Shown here: positions 1 to 8,394 of the stretch, one piece after another
How the letters are laid out: each line of letters begins with the position of its first letter
How positions within the stretch are numbered: the first letter of the stretch is position 1
Assembly: GCA_039989475.1 (NCBI GenBank)
Contig: JBDXHU010000002.1
Location: forward strand, 558,001 to 622,000
Source: JBDXHU01 sp039989475
GTDB lineage: Bacteria; Pseudomonadota; Gammaproteobacteria; Pseudomonadales; Halieaceae
Direction of reading: 5' to 3'
DNA length: 64,000 bases
Program-made: the position numbers and the translations under genes
Notes under the pieces: generated by a model
The model's input: the letters and a program-made list of their open reading frames with translations, nothing else
Databases searched by the model: none
Told to the model about the DNA's origin: nothing

Positions 1-408
1 CTTGCCACGGGTTTTAAAGTCCTGCTGCAGCAGATTGAACTCATCGCTGGACCAGCCCACGCCAAAGGCCGGCGTGACACGATTGTTGGAAATGACGGCC
101 GCGGTACTAATCGCTTTGGCCACCAGGAAAGGATTGCGCATGGGTAGCACAAAAATATTATTGGTAAAACGCAGGCGTGTGGTTAAGGCCGCCAGGGCGC
201 CGATAGTCACCCAGGGGTCCGGCCAATCGGTGAAGGCCTGCCAGCGCCGACTGCCGTCGTCGGTGTAGGGGTAGGGTGTCGTTATCTGCTCGGGGTGCAC
301 CACATGATCGGAGAAGGACATGGCCTCCCAGCCAGAGTCGTCGGCCACCGGAGCCATCGCAGTCAGATGCGAGAGCGTGCTGAATGAAGTCGAGAGAACA
401 AATTTCAA
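1..408 (-). CDS. LLM-class flavin-dependent oxidoreductase, N-terminal part (runs off the window)
   Basis: Reading the minus strand from a TTG codon at 408 gives an open frame of 136 residues that leaves the window at base 1. It begins MKFVLSTSFS, and an in-frame TAA lies two codons upstream, which fixes the start region. Segments such as WEAMSFSDHVVHPE, DPWVTIGALAALT, RLRFTNNIFVLPMRNP and VTPAFGVGW are typical of luciferase-like monooxygenases (LLM class, F420- or FMN-dependent TIM barrels). Members oxidise small organic substrates in the cytoplasm. The substrate cannot be read from this fragment. It lies 14 bases downstream of rlmG on the same strand, so co-transcription is likely. The catalytic C-terminal half is outside the window. 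Confidence 0.8.
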   Translation of the reverse strand, partial: MKFVLSTSFSTLSHLTAMAPVADDSGWEAMSFSDHVVHPEQITTPYPYTDDGSRRWQAFTDWPDPWVTIGALAALTTRLRFTNNIFVLPMRNPFLVAKAISTAAVISNNRVTPAFGVGWSSDEFNLLQQDFKTRGK

Positions 409-422
409 TGTTTAGAACCCTG

Positions 423-1565
423 CTAAGCCTGGGCCTGCCAGACCCGGAATTTTTCATTTTCTGCCAACAGCGTCTTGCTGGCGAAAGCGCGCGCCAGGGT
501 TTTTTCATAGCCCAGGTGTCGATTGGCAACCAACCATAACTCACCACCTGGCGACAAAACGCGGGCCGCTTGCCGTAGCAGTCGCTCCCCGGTGAAGGTA
601 TCAACAATGTGCTGCTGGTGAAATGGTGGATTGCACAATATCCAGTCTGGGGCCGGCCCCTGGAACTGCCTGAAACCGTCAGACTGGGTAAAACTGCAGT
701 GCTGCAATCGCTCTGGAAACAGTCTCTCCACATTGAGCCTGGCACTGGCCACAGCAAGGCTGGACTCGTCAATAAAGTCCAAGGCGAGCTCTGGCTGCGC
801 CGCCATGGCACAGAGCCCTATGACGCCGTTGCCACAACAAAGATCGACAGCACGCCCAGGAGCTTCCCGTGCTGCTAGCTGTGCCAGCAGCAGTCGGGTA
901 CCAATGTCCAAAGCCGCCGCGCTGAATACATTCGGCAAGGACTCAACATCATGACCTAACTGCTCGCAATAAAAGCGCTGCAGCGGGACTTCCGTGCCGG
1001 TGTGCTTCCCCGATACCACGCTGGAAAAAATGCGCGCTTTATGCCCGCCGCGATGACGCTCGGTAGGACCCAAATATTCCTCAATAATATCGGCGCAAGC
1101 CCGGGGTAAGTGCTTGTCCATACCGCCACAGACAATCTTGCTGCCAGGTGGCAGCTCTGCCGCAAGCAGTCGCAATTGGTAGCGCAATAGGGAGAGCTGC
1201 TTGGGAATCCGTAATAACACCAGGTCGAATTCACGACCGGGTGACCCGGTGACAGGAGTGATGCGAGGCGCCGCCGCTAACTGATTGCCAGAAGCGTTGT
1301 GCGCAATTGCCTCATTGGAAACCTGGGAGTCGGTCCACACGCAGCACTCGGCGCCCAGGGGAATACTGAGCGCGCCAAACTCATCGTTCACCAGCAGGGT
1401 TCGATGGGGTGGGGTGGACAGCCCGGCGGCGTATTCCAGCAGCAACAGGTCGGCGGCATTCCAGGCCTGTAAGGGATCCCGCTGGCGCAGTGGGAATCTG
1501 CGCAAGACTACGGGGCCAAAGGCGGTATCGATTCTGCGGTCTATGTCGGGGATCGTCGAGCCCAC
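423..1565 (-). CDS. rlmG: 23S rRNA (guanine-N2) methyltransferase RlmG
   Basis: This 380-residue class I SAM-dependent methyltransferase has the two-lobed layout of RlmG/RsmC: a degenerate N-terminal half and a C-terminal 'MTS' catalytic half. The SAM-binding motif DLCCGNGVIGL is near residue 240, and the base-flipping motif NPPFHQQH near residue 311 marks N2-guanine methyltransferases. The ending (ANRHLGYEKTLARAF, then KFRVWQA) closely resembles E. coli RlmG, which modifies G1835 of 23S rRNA; RlmG is also about 378 residues. The start is GTG preceded by an AGGTGGG-like ribosome site. It follows mltD by only 8 bases, so it probably belongs to the gloB-mltD-rlmG transcript. RsmC is the alternative, but length and C-terminus favour RlmG. 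Confidence 0.85.
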   Translation of the reverse strand: MGSTIPDIDRRIDTAFGPVVLRRFPLRQRDPLQAWNAADLLLLEYAAGLSTPPHRTLLVNDEFGALSIPLGAECCVWTDSQVSNEAIAHNASGNQLAAAPRITPVTGSPGREFDLVLLRIPKQLSLLRYQLRLLAAELPPGSKIVCGGMDKHLPRACADIIEEYLGPTERHRGGHKARIFSSVVSGKHTGTEVPLQRFYCEQLGHDVESLPNVFSAAALDIGTRLLLAQLAAREAPGRAVDLCCGNGVIGLCAMAAQPELALDFIDESSLAVASARLNVERLFPERLQHCSFTQSDGFRQFQGPAPDWILCNPPFHQQHIVDTFTGERLLRQAARVLSPGGELWLVANRHLGYEKTLARAFASKTLLAENEKFRVWQAQA

Positions 1566-1573
1566 CTGAACAC

Positions 1574-3109
1574 TCAGGTGCTGGTAACGTCCACGTAGAG
1601 CGTCAGGTTCTGCCCCGGGTGGATGTACTTCTTGCCGCGCAACTTCTGGTTCCAGCTGATGATATCTTCAATAGTGATATTGAACTTGCCGGCAATACGC
1701 GCCAGTGAGTCTCCATTGCGCACCCGGTAGCCGAGCTTACGCATCATGGGCTCGCGTTGTGGGATCAGGGTGCTGGCGCTGGTCACCCTGCTTGTAGACA
1801 CGGGCTGTTTACTCCACACCACCAGGGTCTGGCCGGGATGAATCGGGTCACGTACTGCCAGCCCATTCCATTCAGCCAGCTTGCGGGTGCTGACCTCGAA
1901 GCGCCGCGCGATGCTCCAGAAGCTGTCCCCGGGGCGCACCGTGTACTCCACGCGGTTGCCTTCACCCTTGCTTTGCTTGGCGGCCTGGCGTTGGTCGGCA
2001 CTCAACGCGTAAACCTCTAGCGGCGCACTGGCAATGGGAATCATCAGGGTCTTACCGGCAACAATGCGATTGTTACGCAGCTTGTTTACGTCGCGAATTA
2101 CCTTTATCTCGGTATTAAAGCGGTCAGAAATTTCGCTCAGGGAGTCGCCGGTGCGCACAGTATAGCGAGTCCACTGCAGTCGCTGGCCGGGGTCCAGTGC
2201 CGCCAGGTTCTCCTCAAAGCTGGCAGCCGCTGTGTCAGGCAGTAGCAACTGGTGCGGGCCGCCTGGCGATGTGGCCCAGCGGTTGAAGCCCGGGTTCAGC
2301 AAATAAACAGCATCTATGTCCAGGCCGGCAAGACTGGCAGCCTGGGCCAGGTCGATCTGGCTGCCGGTTTCTATCACGGCAAAGTGCGCTGAATTTGGCA
2401 CCGGCGTCAGGGTCTGGCCGTATTTCTGCGGATCAGCCACCACGTCAGTAAGAGCCAGCAAGCGCGGTACATAATTGCGGGTTTCCACCGGCAGTTTTAG
2501 TGACCAGAAGTCCTGCTGACGACCCAGGTTGCGGTTGCGGGCCTCGGCTTGCCTGACCCGGCGTTTGCCGGCGTTATAGGCCGCCAGGGCCTTTAGCCAG
2601 TCGCCGTCGAAGGCACGACCCAGCCTGGACAAGTACTCCAGCGCGGCATCCGTCGATGCGCGCACATCCCGACGCCCGTCATACCACCAGTCCTGGGTGA
2701 GGCCTAGCTCCCGGCCGGTACCGGGAATGATTTGCCAGAGCCCGGCAGCGCGTCCATGGGAATAGGCGAAGGGGTCATAGGCGCTCTCCATCACTGGCAG
2801 CAGCGCAAACTCCATCGGCATACCGCGTCGCTCAATTTCCTCGACAACGTAATAGAGGTAGGGGGCCGCGCGGCTGGACACCCTGGCCATGTATTCCGGG
2901 TTTTTCACGTACCAGTTGCGCTCGGCTGCGATGCGGGAGTTCTCAATATCTTGCAGGGTCAGGCCCTGGCGAATGCGTTGCCAGATATCGGTGCTGGCGT
3001 CAGCCGCAACAGGCGCAGCATTGGCGAAACAGGAGGGCGCCGCGCAAAGGCTGAGCCACAGGCCCAAAGCCAGTGCGGCGTAGTTCTTGGGTAGACTAAT
3101 GGAGTACAT
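1574..3109 (-). CDS. mltD: Membrane-bound lytic murein transglycosylase D with three LysM domains
   Basis: An exported peptidoglycan-cleaving enzyme of about 511 residues. The N-terminus is a signal sequence (ALALGLWLSLCAAPSCFA). The Cys sits in a poor lipobox, so lipidation is uncertain, although family members are outer-membrane lipoproteins. The SLT/MltD catalytic domain occupies roughly residues 80-240, with the catalytic Glu in ESAYDPFAYSHGRAAGLWQ near residue 108. Three LysM peptidoglycan-binding repeats follow, starting near residues 318 (YTVRTGDS), 388 (YTVRPGDS) and 463 (YRVRNGDS). The frame is open to a TTG at 3127, but ATG at 3109 gives a better signal peptide and is used here. The gene follows gloB by about 36 bases, matching the mltD-gloB neighbourhood of other gammaproteobacteria. 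Confidence 0.92.
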   Translation of the reverse strand: MYSISLPKNYAALALGLWLSLCAAPSCFANAAPVAADASTDIWQRIRQGLTLQDIENSRIAAERNWYVKNPEYMARVSSRAAPYLYYVVEEIERRGMPMEFALLPVMESAYDPFAYSHGRAAGLWQIIPGTGRELGLTQDWWYDGRRDVRASTDAALEYLSRLGRAFDGDWLKALAAYNAGKRRVRQAEARNRNLGRQQDFWSLKLPVETRNYVPRLLALTDVVADPQKYGQTLTPVPNSAHFAVIETGSQIDLAQAASLAGLDIDAVYLLNPGFNRWATSPGGPHQLLLPDTAAASFEENLAALDPGQRLQWTRYTVRTGDSLSEISDRFNTEIKVIRDVNKLRNNRIVAGKTLMIPIASAPLEVYALSADQRQAAKQSKGEGNRVEYTVRPGDSFWSIARRFEVSTRKLAEWNGLAVRDPIHPGQTLVVWSKQPVSTSRVTSASTLIPQREPMMRKLGYRVRNGDSLARIAGKFNITIEDIISWNQKLRGKKYIHPGQNLTLYVDVTST

Positions 3110-3145
3110 AAAGTGGGATTTCAACAATTCAATAATGGTGCTGGG

Positions 3146-3934
3146 TTAAAAGTTATCCTTCCAGGCCCGCACCGCGGCAAATACCGCGACGGGGTCGTCG
3201 CCATTGATACCATCGCGTTGCTGCATCTGCGCAGCGACCGCGGCGTCACCACAGCGTAGAAAGGGATTGGTGGCCAGTTCCAGCTCCAGGCTGGAGGGCA
3301 CGGTGGGCAGCGCTTGCTCGCGACTCTGGCTGTCGCGTTCGATTCGCCTGAGCAACTCTTCGTTAGCGGGCTCCACGGCGACAGCGAAGGCCAGGTTGGC
3401 GAGGGTATATTCATGGGCGCAGTATACGCGGGTTGTCGCTGGCAGCGCCGCCAATTGCGCCAGTGAGGCGTGCATCATGGGCGCATCACCTTCGAACAGG
3501 CGTCCGCAACCACCAGCAAACAAGGTGTCTCCGCAAAATAATATCGGTTGGCGTCCCTGGGACTGCTCACCGGCGCTATAGAAAGCAATATGATCCAGGG
3601 TATGGCCGGGCACCTCCAACACGGAGAATTCGACTCCGAGGATGGTGACCGCATCACCCTGGCCGAAGCGCTGGCTGACCTGCTGGATGGTCGGGTTGTG
3701 TGGCCCATATACAGGCACATCAGACTCTGCCAACAGGGTATCGATGCCCCCGGTGTGGTCAAAATGATGGTGGGTAATCATGATGCCTGCCAGCTCCAGC
3801 CCTCGCGCCGCCAACGCCTCCAGCACGGCACGGCCATCGCCGGGATCAACCACAACCGCTGCCTTGTCAGCAGGGTCATTGAGGCACCAGATGTAATTGT
3901 CGCTGAAAGCGGGTATAGGTGTGACGTCCAGCAT
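3146..3934 (-). CDS. gloB: Hydroxyacylglutathione hydrolase (glyoxalase II)
   Basis: A 262-residue metallo-beta-lactamase-fold hydrolase that releases D-lactate and glutathione from S-lactoylglutathione, the second step of methylglyoxal detoxification in the cytoplasm. The dinuclear metal motif THHHFDHTGG lies near residue 55. Further ligands lie in CGDTLFAGGCGRLFEG and CAHEYTLANLAFA. The C-terminal substrate-binding helical part (NPFLRCGD and after) is full length. The start ATG at 3934 is only 21 bases from the start of the divergent methyltransferase gene, so the promoters must overlap coding sequence. It probably heads the minus-strand unit gloB-mltD-rlmG. Confidence 0.95.
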   Translation of the reverse strand: MLDVTPIPAFSDNYIWCLNDPADKAAVVVDPGDGRAVLEALAARGLELAGIMITHHHFDHTGGIDTLLAESDVPVYGPHNPTIQQVSQRFGQGDAVTILGVEFSVLEVPGHTLDHIAFYSAGEQSQGRQPILFCGDTLFAGGCGRLFEGDAPMMHASLAQLAALPATTRVYCAHEYTLANLAFAVAVEPANEELLRRIERDSQSREQALPTVPSSLELELATNPFLRCGDAAVAAQMQQRDGINGDDPVAVFAAVRAWKDNF

Positions 3935-3955
3935 TCGAATACGCTACCATATTGT

Positions 3956-4738
3956 ATGGCATTGAATTCTATCGATATTTGCACCCAACTGGAAACCTGG
4001 TTTGAATCTCCCCGTGGCCGGCACTTGTTGCAGCAGGAGCAGCAACTGGCCTCGACGCTGCTAAACAACGTTTTCGGCTACCATCAGCTGCAGTTGGGCG
4101 TAACCCGCAATCAGCAACTGGCGCCAGACAGCCAACTGGGCCACAAGGTTTACAGTAACGCTTTTGCCGGACACGGGGTCGGGCTGCTCAGCGAACCGGA
4201 TAGCCTGCCATTTGCCGACGACAGCATAGATGCCATCGTGCTCCAGCACGCGCTGGACTTCGCGGCCAACCCCCACGGCCTGCTGCGCGAGGCACACCGA
4301 GTGCTGGCTCACCAGGGCCAGATTATTGTGCTTGGCTTCAATCCCGCGTCGCTGTTTGGCATCAATATGCGTGTCCGTGGCCTCTGGCCGGGCCGACTCT
4401 GGAACCAGGCCCATTTACTCGGGGTCAGGCGTCTGCGCGACTGGCTGCGCCTGTTGGGAGCTGAAGTGCATGAAGTACAGCACTGTTTTTCGGTGCCGCC
4501 GCTGGGAGGGGATCGAATATTTAAAGCCCTCGGCCGCTGTGACCAATTTACCACGCGCCACAATGTGCCACTGGGTGGTGTCTATGCAATTCGCGCCCAG
4601 AAACAACTTTCCACCCTGACGCCGACACGACTGCGCTGGCAACGCAAGATGGGCGCCCGGCTGATTGGTCTTGCCGTCCCCAAACCCGTACCCAGCCCAC
4701 GCGCTGGAGAAGCAAGCACACGAGAGAAATCCTGGTGA
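3956..4738 (+). CDS. YafS-like SAM-dependent methyltransferase, substrate unknown
   Basis: A predicted protein of about 260 residues beginning MALNSIDICTQLETWF. The frame is open further upstream, but that part is antisense to gloB and unlike protein, so the ATG at 3956 is chosen. The post-I and motif II/III region of a class I methyltransferase is clear around residues 83-125 (DSLPFADDSIDAIVLQHALD, HRVLAHQGQIIVLGFNP). The usual glycine-rich motif I is weak: the equivalent place reads VFGYHQLQLGV. The same trait and the same place between gloB and rnhA are known for E. coli YafS. It overlaps rnhA by four bases (GTGA), indicating translational coupling. The target is not known. Confidence 0.8.
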   Translation: MALNSIDICTQLETWFESPRGRHLLQQEQQLASTLLNNVFGYHQLQLGVTRNQQLAPDSQLGHKVYSNAFAGHGVGLLSEPDSLPFADDSIDAIVLQHALDFAANPHGLLREAHRVLAHQGQIIVLGFNPASLFGINMRVRGLWPGRLWNQAHLLGVRRLRDWLRLLGAEVHEVQHCFSVPPLGGDRIFKALGRCDQFTTRHNVPLGGVYAIRAQKQLSTLTPTRLRWQRKMGARLIGLAVPKPVPSPRAGEASTREKSW

Positions 4739-5166
4739 AAACAGTTGAAGTATTTACCGACGGCGCCTGCCGCGGCAATCCCGGTCCCGGCGGCTGGGGG
4801 GCACTGCTACGCTACGACGGCAAAGAGCGCGAGTTGTGGGGGGGCGAGGCTGATACCACCAACAACCGCATGGAGCTGAGCGCGGCGATTGAAGCCCTGC
4901 GCGCCCTTAAGGAACCCTGCCAGGTGGTACTGACTACCGATTCACAGTATGTGCGCAAGGGTATTACCGAGTGGATAGAGGCCTGGAAAAACCGCGGTTG
5001 GCGCACAGCGGCAAAAAAGCCGGTGAAGAACGTGGATTTGTGGCAGGCGCTGGACGCTGAATCAGGCCGTCACCAGATAGACTGGCACTGGGTCAAAGGC
5101 CACAGTGGGCACCGGGAGAATGAAATTGCCGACTGCCTGGCCAATCGAGGAATAGAAGAGTTATGA
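4735..5166 (+). CDS. rnhA: Ribonuclease HI
   Basis: A 143-residue cytoplasmic endonuclease that cuts the RNA strand of RNA-DNA hybrids, removing R-loops and primer RNA. All four carboxylates of the active site are visible: Asp in FTDGACRGNPGPGG (near residue 8), Glu in NNRMELSAAIEAL (about 46), Asp in TTDSQYV (about 69) and Asp in ENEIADCLA near the C-terminus. The basic protrusion (WKNRGWRTAAKKPVKN) is present, and length matches the E. coli enzyme closely. The start is GTG, overlapping the stop of the upstream methyltransferase gene, and its own stop overlaps the dnaQ start (ATGA). The three genes are therefore translationally coupled. Confidence 0.97.
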   Translation: MKTVEVFTDGACRGNPGPGGWGALLRYDGKERELWGGEADTTNNRMELSAAIEALRALKEPCQVVLTTDSQYVRKGITEWIEAWKNRGWRTAAKKPVKNVDLWQALDAESGRHQIDWHWVKGHSGHRENEIADCLANRGIEEL

Positions 5167-5888
5167 GGCAAATTGTACTGGATACAGAAACCACCGGCCT
5201 TGAGACCAGCCAGGGGCATCGCATAATTGAAATCGGCTGCGTGGAATTGCAAAACCGCCGACTGACCGGGCAGCATTATCATCAGTACATCAATCCAAAT
5301 CGGGAAATCGACCAGGGCGCCATCGAGGTGCATGGCATCACCAATGAATTTCTCGCCGACAAGCCAGCCTTTGCGCAGATCGCTGAGGACTTCCTTGAGT
5401 TTGTGGCAGGCGCCGAGTTGGTCATACATAATGCCGCCTTCGATGTTGGCTTCATCAACTGCGAACTGGAGCGCCTGCCCGGCAAATCACGTGCTATAGA
5501 CAGTCTCTGCGGCATCATCGATACGCTGAAAATGGCCCGCAACAAGCACCCGGGGCAGCGCAACAACCTTGACGCGCTGTGCCAGCGTTACATGGTTGAT
5601 AATTCCCAGCGTGAACTGCACGGGGCACTGCTGGACGCAGAGATATTGGCCGATGTCTACCTGGCGATGACCGGCGGGCAAACCACCTTCCAACTGGGCG
5701 GCTCAGGCGATGCGGCCAGCGCGGGCAGCAATGTCAGCGGCGAGATCAGGCGTCTGGCCAGTTCGCGCAAGGCATTACCGGTAATCCAGGCGACGGAGTC
5801 CGAGCTGCAGGCACACGAGCTCAACCTGGAAAATATAGCCGGTGCCAGTGACGGCGTGGTGCTGTGGCGCAACCTGGAACTGGATTAG
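5163..5888 (+). CDS. dnaQ: DNA polymerase III epsilon subunit (3'-5' proofreading exonuclease)
   Basis: The 241-residue proofreading subunit of the replicative polymerase. The DEDDh exonuclease motifs are intact: Exo I VLDTETTGLETSQGHRIIEI at the N-terminus, Exo II IHNAAFDVGFINCEL near residue 87, and Exo III HGALLDAEILADVYLAM near residue 155. The C-terminal 60 residues are the low-complexity linker and polymerase-binding tail. The start overlaps rnhA by four bases. In E. coli the two genes are neighbours but divergent; here they run in the same direction. It ends 10 bases before the end of the convergent nhaB gene, with no obvious terminator between. Confidence 0.96.
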   Translation: MRQIVLDTETTGLETSQGHRIIEIGCVELQNRRLTGQHYHQYINPNREIDQGAIEVHGITNEFLADKPAFAQIAEDFLEFVAGAELVIHNAAFDVGFINCELERLPGKSRAIDSLCGIIDTLKMARNKHPGQRNNLDALCQRYMVDNSQRELHGALLDAEILADVYLAMTGGQTTFQLGGSGDAASAGSNVSGEIRRLASSRKALPVIQATESELQAHELNLENIAGASDGVVLWRNLELD

Positions 5889-5898
5889 GCAGGGCGCC

Positions 5899-7407
5899 CT
5901 AGAGTATAAACATCACCGCTAACAGACCAACGATGGTCAAGGTAAGCGTGTAGGGCAGGGCCATCCAGACCATTCGACCATAGGACAGCCGGATCAAGGG
6001 GGCCAGCGCCGAGGTCAGCAGGAACAGGAAGGCGGCTTGCCCATTGGGCGTGGCCACACTGGGCAGGTTGGTTCCGGTGTTGATTGCCACAGCCAGCATA
6101 TCGAATTCATGCCGGGTTATTTCGCCGCGGTTGAGTGCGGCGTATACATCGGTAATATAAACCGTCGCCACAAACACATTGTCGCTGATCATCGACAGGA
6201 CGCCGTTGGCGAGGAAGAAGGCCGCGGTGCGCGAGCTGCCCTCAAGCGCCAGCACATAGTCTATGACAGGCGTGAACAGGTGCTGGTCGTGAATGACGGC
6301 GACGATGGCAAAGAACACCACCAGTAAGGCAGTAAACGGGAGTGCCTCTTCAAAGGCATGACCGATCTGGTGCTCTTCAATAACGCCGTTAAATGCGGTC
6401 AGCAATACGATAATCATCAGGCCGATCAGGCCCACGGCAGCCAGGTGCATGGCCAGCCCCAGCACCAGGATAACCGCAACCGCCGCCTGGACAATCAGCC
6501 GTGCTGTCTGCCGGCTTGAGCGCTGCGCCACCTCCTTTTCCTCGAATTCCTCCAGCACCTCCCTGACGGCAATCGGCAGCTCTGCGCCATAGCCAAACTT
6601 GCCGCTGACCTCCAGCAGATAGCAGGTCATCAGTCCCGCGGCCAGTGTCGGCATGGTGATAGGCGCCATATTGAGGAAGAAGGTGAGGAAGTCCCACTCG
6701 GCGATGGTCGCGATCAACAGGTTCTGTGGCTCGCCCACCAGGGTGCAGACTCCACCCAGGGCGGTACCCACGGCGCCGTGCATAATCAGGCTGCGCAAGA
6801 AGCCGCGAAACTGGTCCAGGTCTTCCCGGTGATATTCGATCACGTGCGTGTCTTCAGAGTGATCGTGATGACCGTCATGTGCCAGTTTCTTGCCCGAGGC
6901 CACCTTGTGATAGACCGAGTAGAAGCCAACACCAACGCTGATCAACACGGCTGTCACAGTCAGCGCATCCAGGAAAGCGGAGAGTACTGCAGCGACCACG
7001 CTGAATAGCAGCGACAGTATGCGCTTGGAGGATACCTTGAGCAGGATCTTGGTGAAGACGAACAGCAGTAACTCCTTCATGAAGAAGATGCCTGCCACCA
7101 TGAACATCAACAGCAGGATGACCTCAAAGTTCGCTGCAGTCTCCTTGAACACAGTATCCGGTGAGGTCATGCCCAGAAGCACGGCCTCCAACGCCAACAG
7201 CCCACCTGGCTGTAGGGGATAGCACTTAAGTGCGAGCGCCAGGGTAAAGATGAATTCGCCAATCAATACCCAGCCGGTAAAGAATGGACCGGTCAACATC
7301 AGTATCAGTGGGTTAACAGCCAGGAAGAAGATGATTGTCTTCTTGTACCAGCCAGGCGCTGCGCCGAGGAAGTTGCGTGAAAAGGCTACGGGTAGGGATT
7401 TGTCCAT
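5899..7407 (-). CDS. nhaB: Na+/H+ antiporter NhaB
   Basis: A 502-residue inner-membrane protein with about a dozen hydrophobic segments, which exports sodium in exchange for protons. The N-terminus (SFSRNFLGAAPGWYKKTII-like, followed by FFLAVNPLILML) and the internal segment MHGAVGTALGGVCTLVGEPQ are characteristic of NhaB rather than NhaA or NhaC/D. The charged cytoplasmic loop with several His (KLAHDGHHDHSEDTHVIEYH, near residues 174-193) is a notable His-rich stretch. It is a single gene transcribed divergently from nudC with 146 bases between starts. A sodium-driven energy economy fits a marine habitat; that is inference. Confidence 0.94.
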   Translation of the reverse strand: MDKSLPVAFSRNFLGAAPGWYKKTIIFFLAVNPLILMLTGPFFTGWVLIGEFIFTLALALKCYPLQPGGLLALEAVLLGMTSPDTVFKETAANFEVILLLMFMVAGIFFMKELLLFVFTKILLKVSSKRILSLLFSVVAAVLSAFLDALTVTAVLISVGVGFYSVYHKVASGKKLAHDGHHDHSEDTHVIEYHREDLDQFRGFLRSLIMHGAVGTALGGVCTLVGEPQNLLIATIAEWDFLTFFLNMAPITMPTLAAGLMTCYLLEVSGKFGYGAELPIAVREVLEEFEEKEVAQRSSRQTARLIVQAAVAVILVLGLAMHLAAVGLIGLMIIVLLTAFNGVIEEHQIGHAFEEALPFTALLVVFFAIVAVIHDQHLFTPVIDYVLALEGSSRTAAFFLANGVLSMISDNVFVATVYITDVYAALNRGEITRHEFDMLAVAINTGTNLPSVATPNGQAAFLFLLTSALAPLIRLSYGRMVWMALPYTLTLTIVGLLAVMFIL

Positions 7408-7553
7408 GGACTGTTGTTATTCTTTTGTCGGCAGAGAGTGGAGCATTCTACGTTATTGAAGTGCATCTGCGTACCGCTGCTGGAGATGATTTTGTCAGCT
7501 TGAGCGCATGGAGTACTATAGCGTCCCCCTATCAGATAAGGCCCATCGGCAAC

Positions 7554-8366
7554 ATGTTTGAACCGGCAACAAGCGCACCTGACAATCCCGAACAGGCGCT
7601 GTACTGCGTCTTCCACGGCGCCAATCTGCTGGCAGACATGAGCCTGGCGGAACCCTGTTTACTGCCGGCCGATACCATTCGCTTTCTGGCTCCCGCTACC
7701 CAGCGCCAGGTATTTCTGGGTTATTGGCACGGGCGCCCTTGTTTCGCCAGGGAACTCGATACCAATACAGCCCTGGATGCACCTAATCTGCATGCAGGCA
7801 ATCTCTACCAGATTCTCGGCAGGGTGCCCGACCCGCTATTTGCGCTGGCAGGACGCGCACAGCAGCTGCTGCACTGGGACAATGAGAACCAGTTCTGTGG
7901 CCGCTGCGGTGACAGCATGGAAAACCACGCCAGTGAGCGAGCCCGGACCTGCGAGCCCTGCGGCAGCATGGTCTACCCGCGTATCGCGCCTTGCATCATC
8001 GTCCTGGTCAGCCGCGGCGAAGAGATGCTACTGGCGAGAAACGCCAATTTCCCGGTCAAGATGTTCAGCACCCTGGCCGGTTTTATCGAGGCGGGGGAGA
8101 GCGCGGAGGAATGCCTGGTACGAGAGGTAAAGGAGGAGGTAGGCGTGGACGTTGGAAATATACGTTACTTCAACTCCCAGTCCTGGCCATTTCCCAATCA
8201 ATTAATGCTGGGCTTTTTCGCCGAGTACAGCGGCGGCGACATCGTCTGTGAAGAGGAGGAGATCGCCGAGGCGCACTGGTTCAAGCCAAATGACCTACCC
8301 ACCATTCCCCCGGTTCACTCCATATCCGGGCAGCTGATTCGACATCACGTCGATCAGTACCTGTAG
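7554..8366 (+). CDS. nudC: NAD+/NADH diphosphatase (RNA deNADding Nudix hydrolase) NudC
   Basis: About 270 residues from the ATG at 7554. Upstream open frame reaching into nhaB is ignored because its sequence is not protein-like. It hydrolyses NADH to NMNH and AMP and, in the family, removes NAD caps from RNA. A zinc ribbon is seen near residue 115 (FCGRCGDSM, then CEPCGSMVYPRI). The Nudix box GFIEAGESAEECLVREVKEE begins near residue 176, and the NudC-specific motif SQSWPFPNQLMLGF follows near 208. Length fits the family. It is followed after 28 bases by sohB and may share its transcript. Confidence 0.94.
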   Translation: MFEPATSAPDNPEQALYCVFHGANLLADMSLAEPCLLPADTIRFLAPATQRQVFLGYWHGRPCFARELDTNTALDAPNLHAGNLYQILGRVPDPLFALAGRAQQLLHWDNENQFCGRCGDSMENHASERARTCEPCGSMVYPRIAPCIIVLVSRGEEMLLARNANFPVKMFSTLAGFIEAGESAEECLVREVKEEVGVDVGNIRYFNSQSWPFPNQLMLGFFAEYSGGDIVCEEEEIAEAHWFKPNDLPTIPPVHSISGQLIRHHVDQYL

Positions 8367-8394
8367 CAATACCTATATAAAGAGGAAGCAAGAG

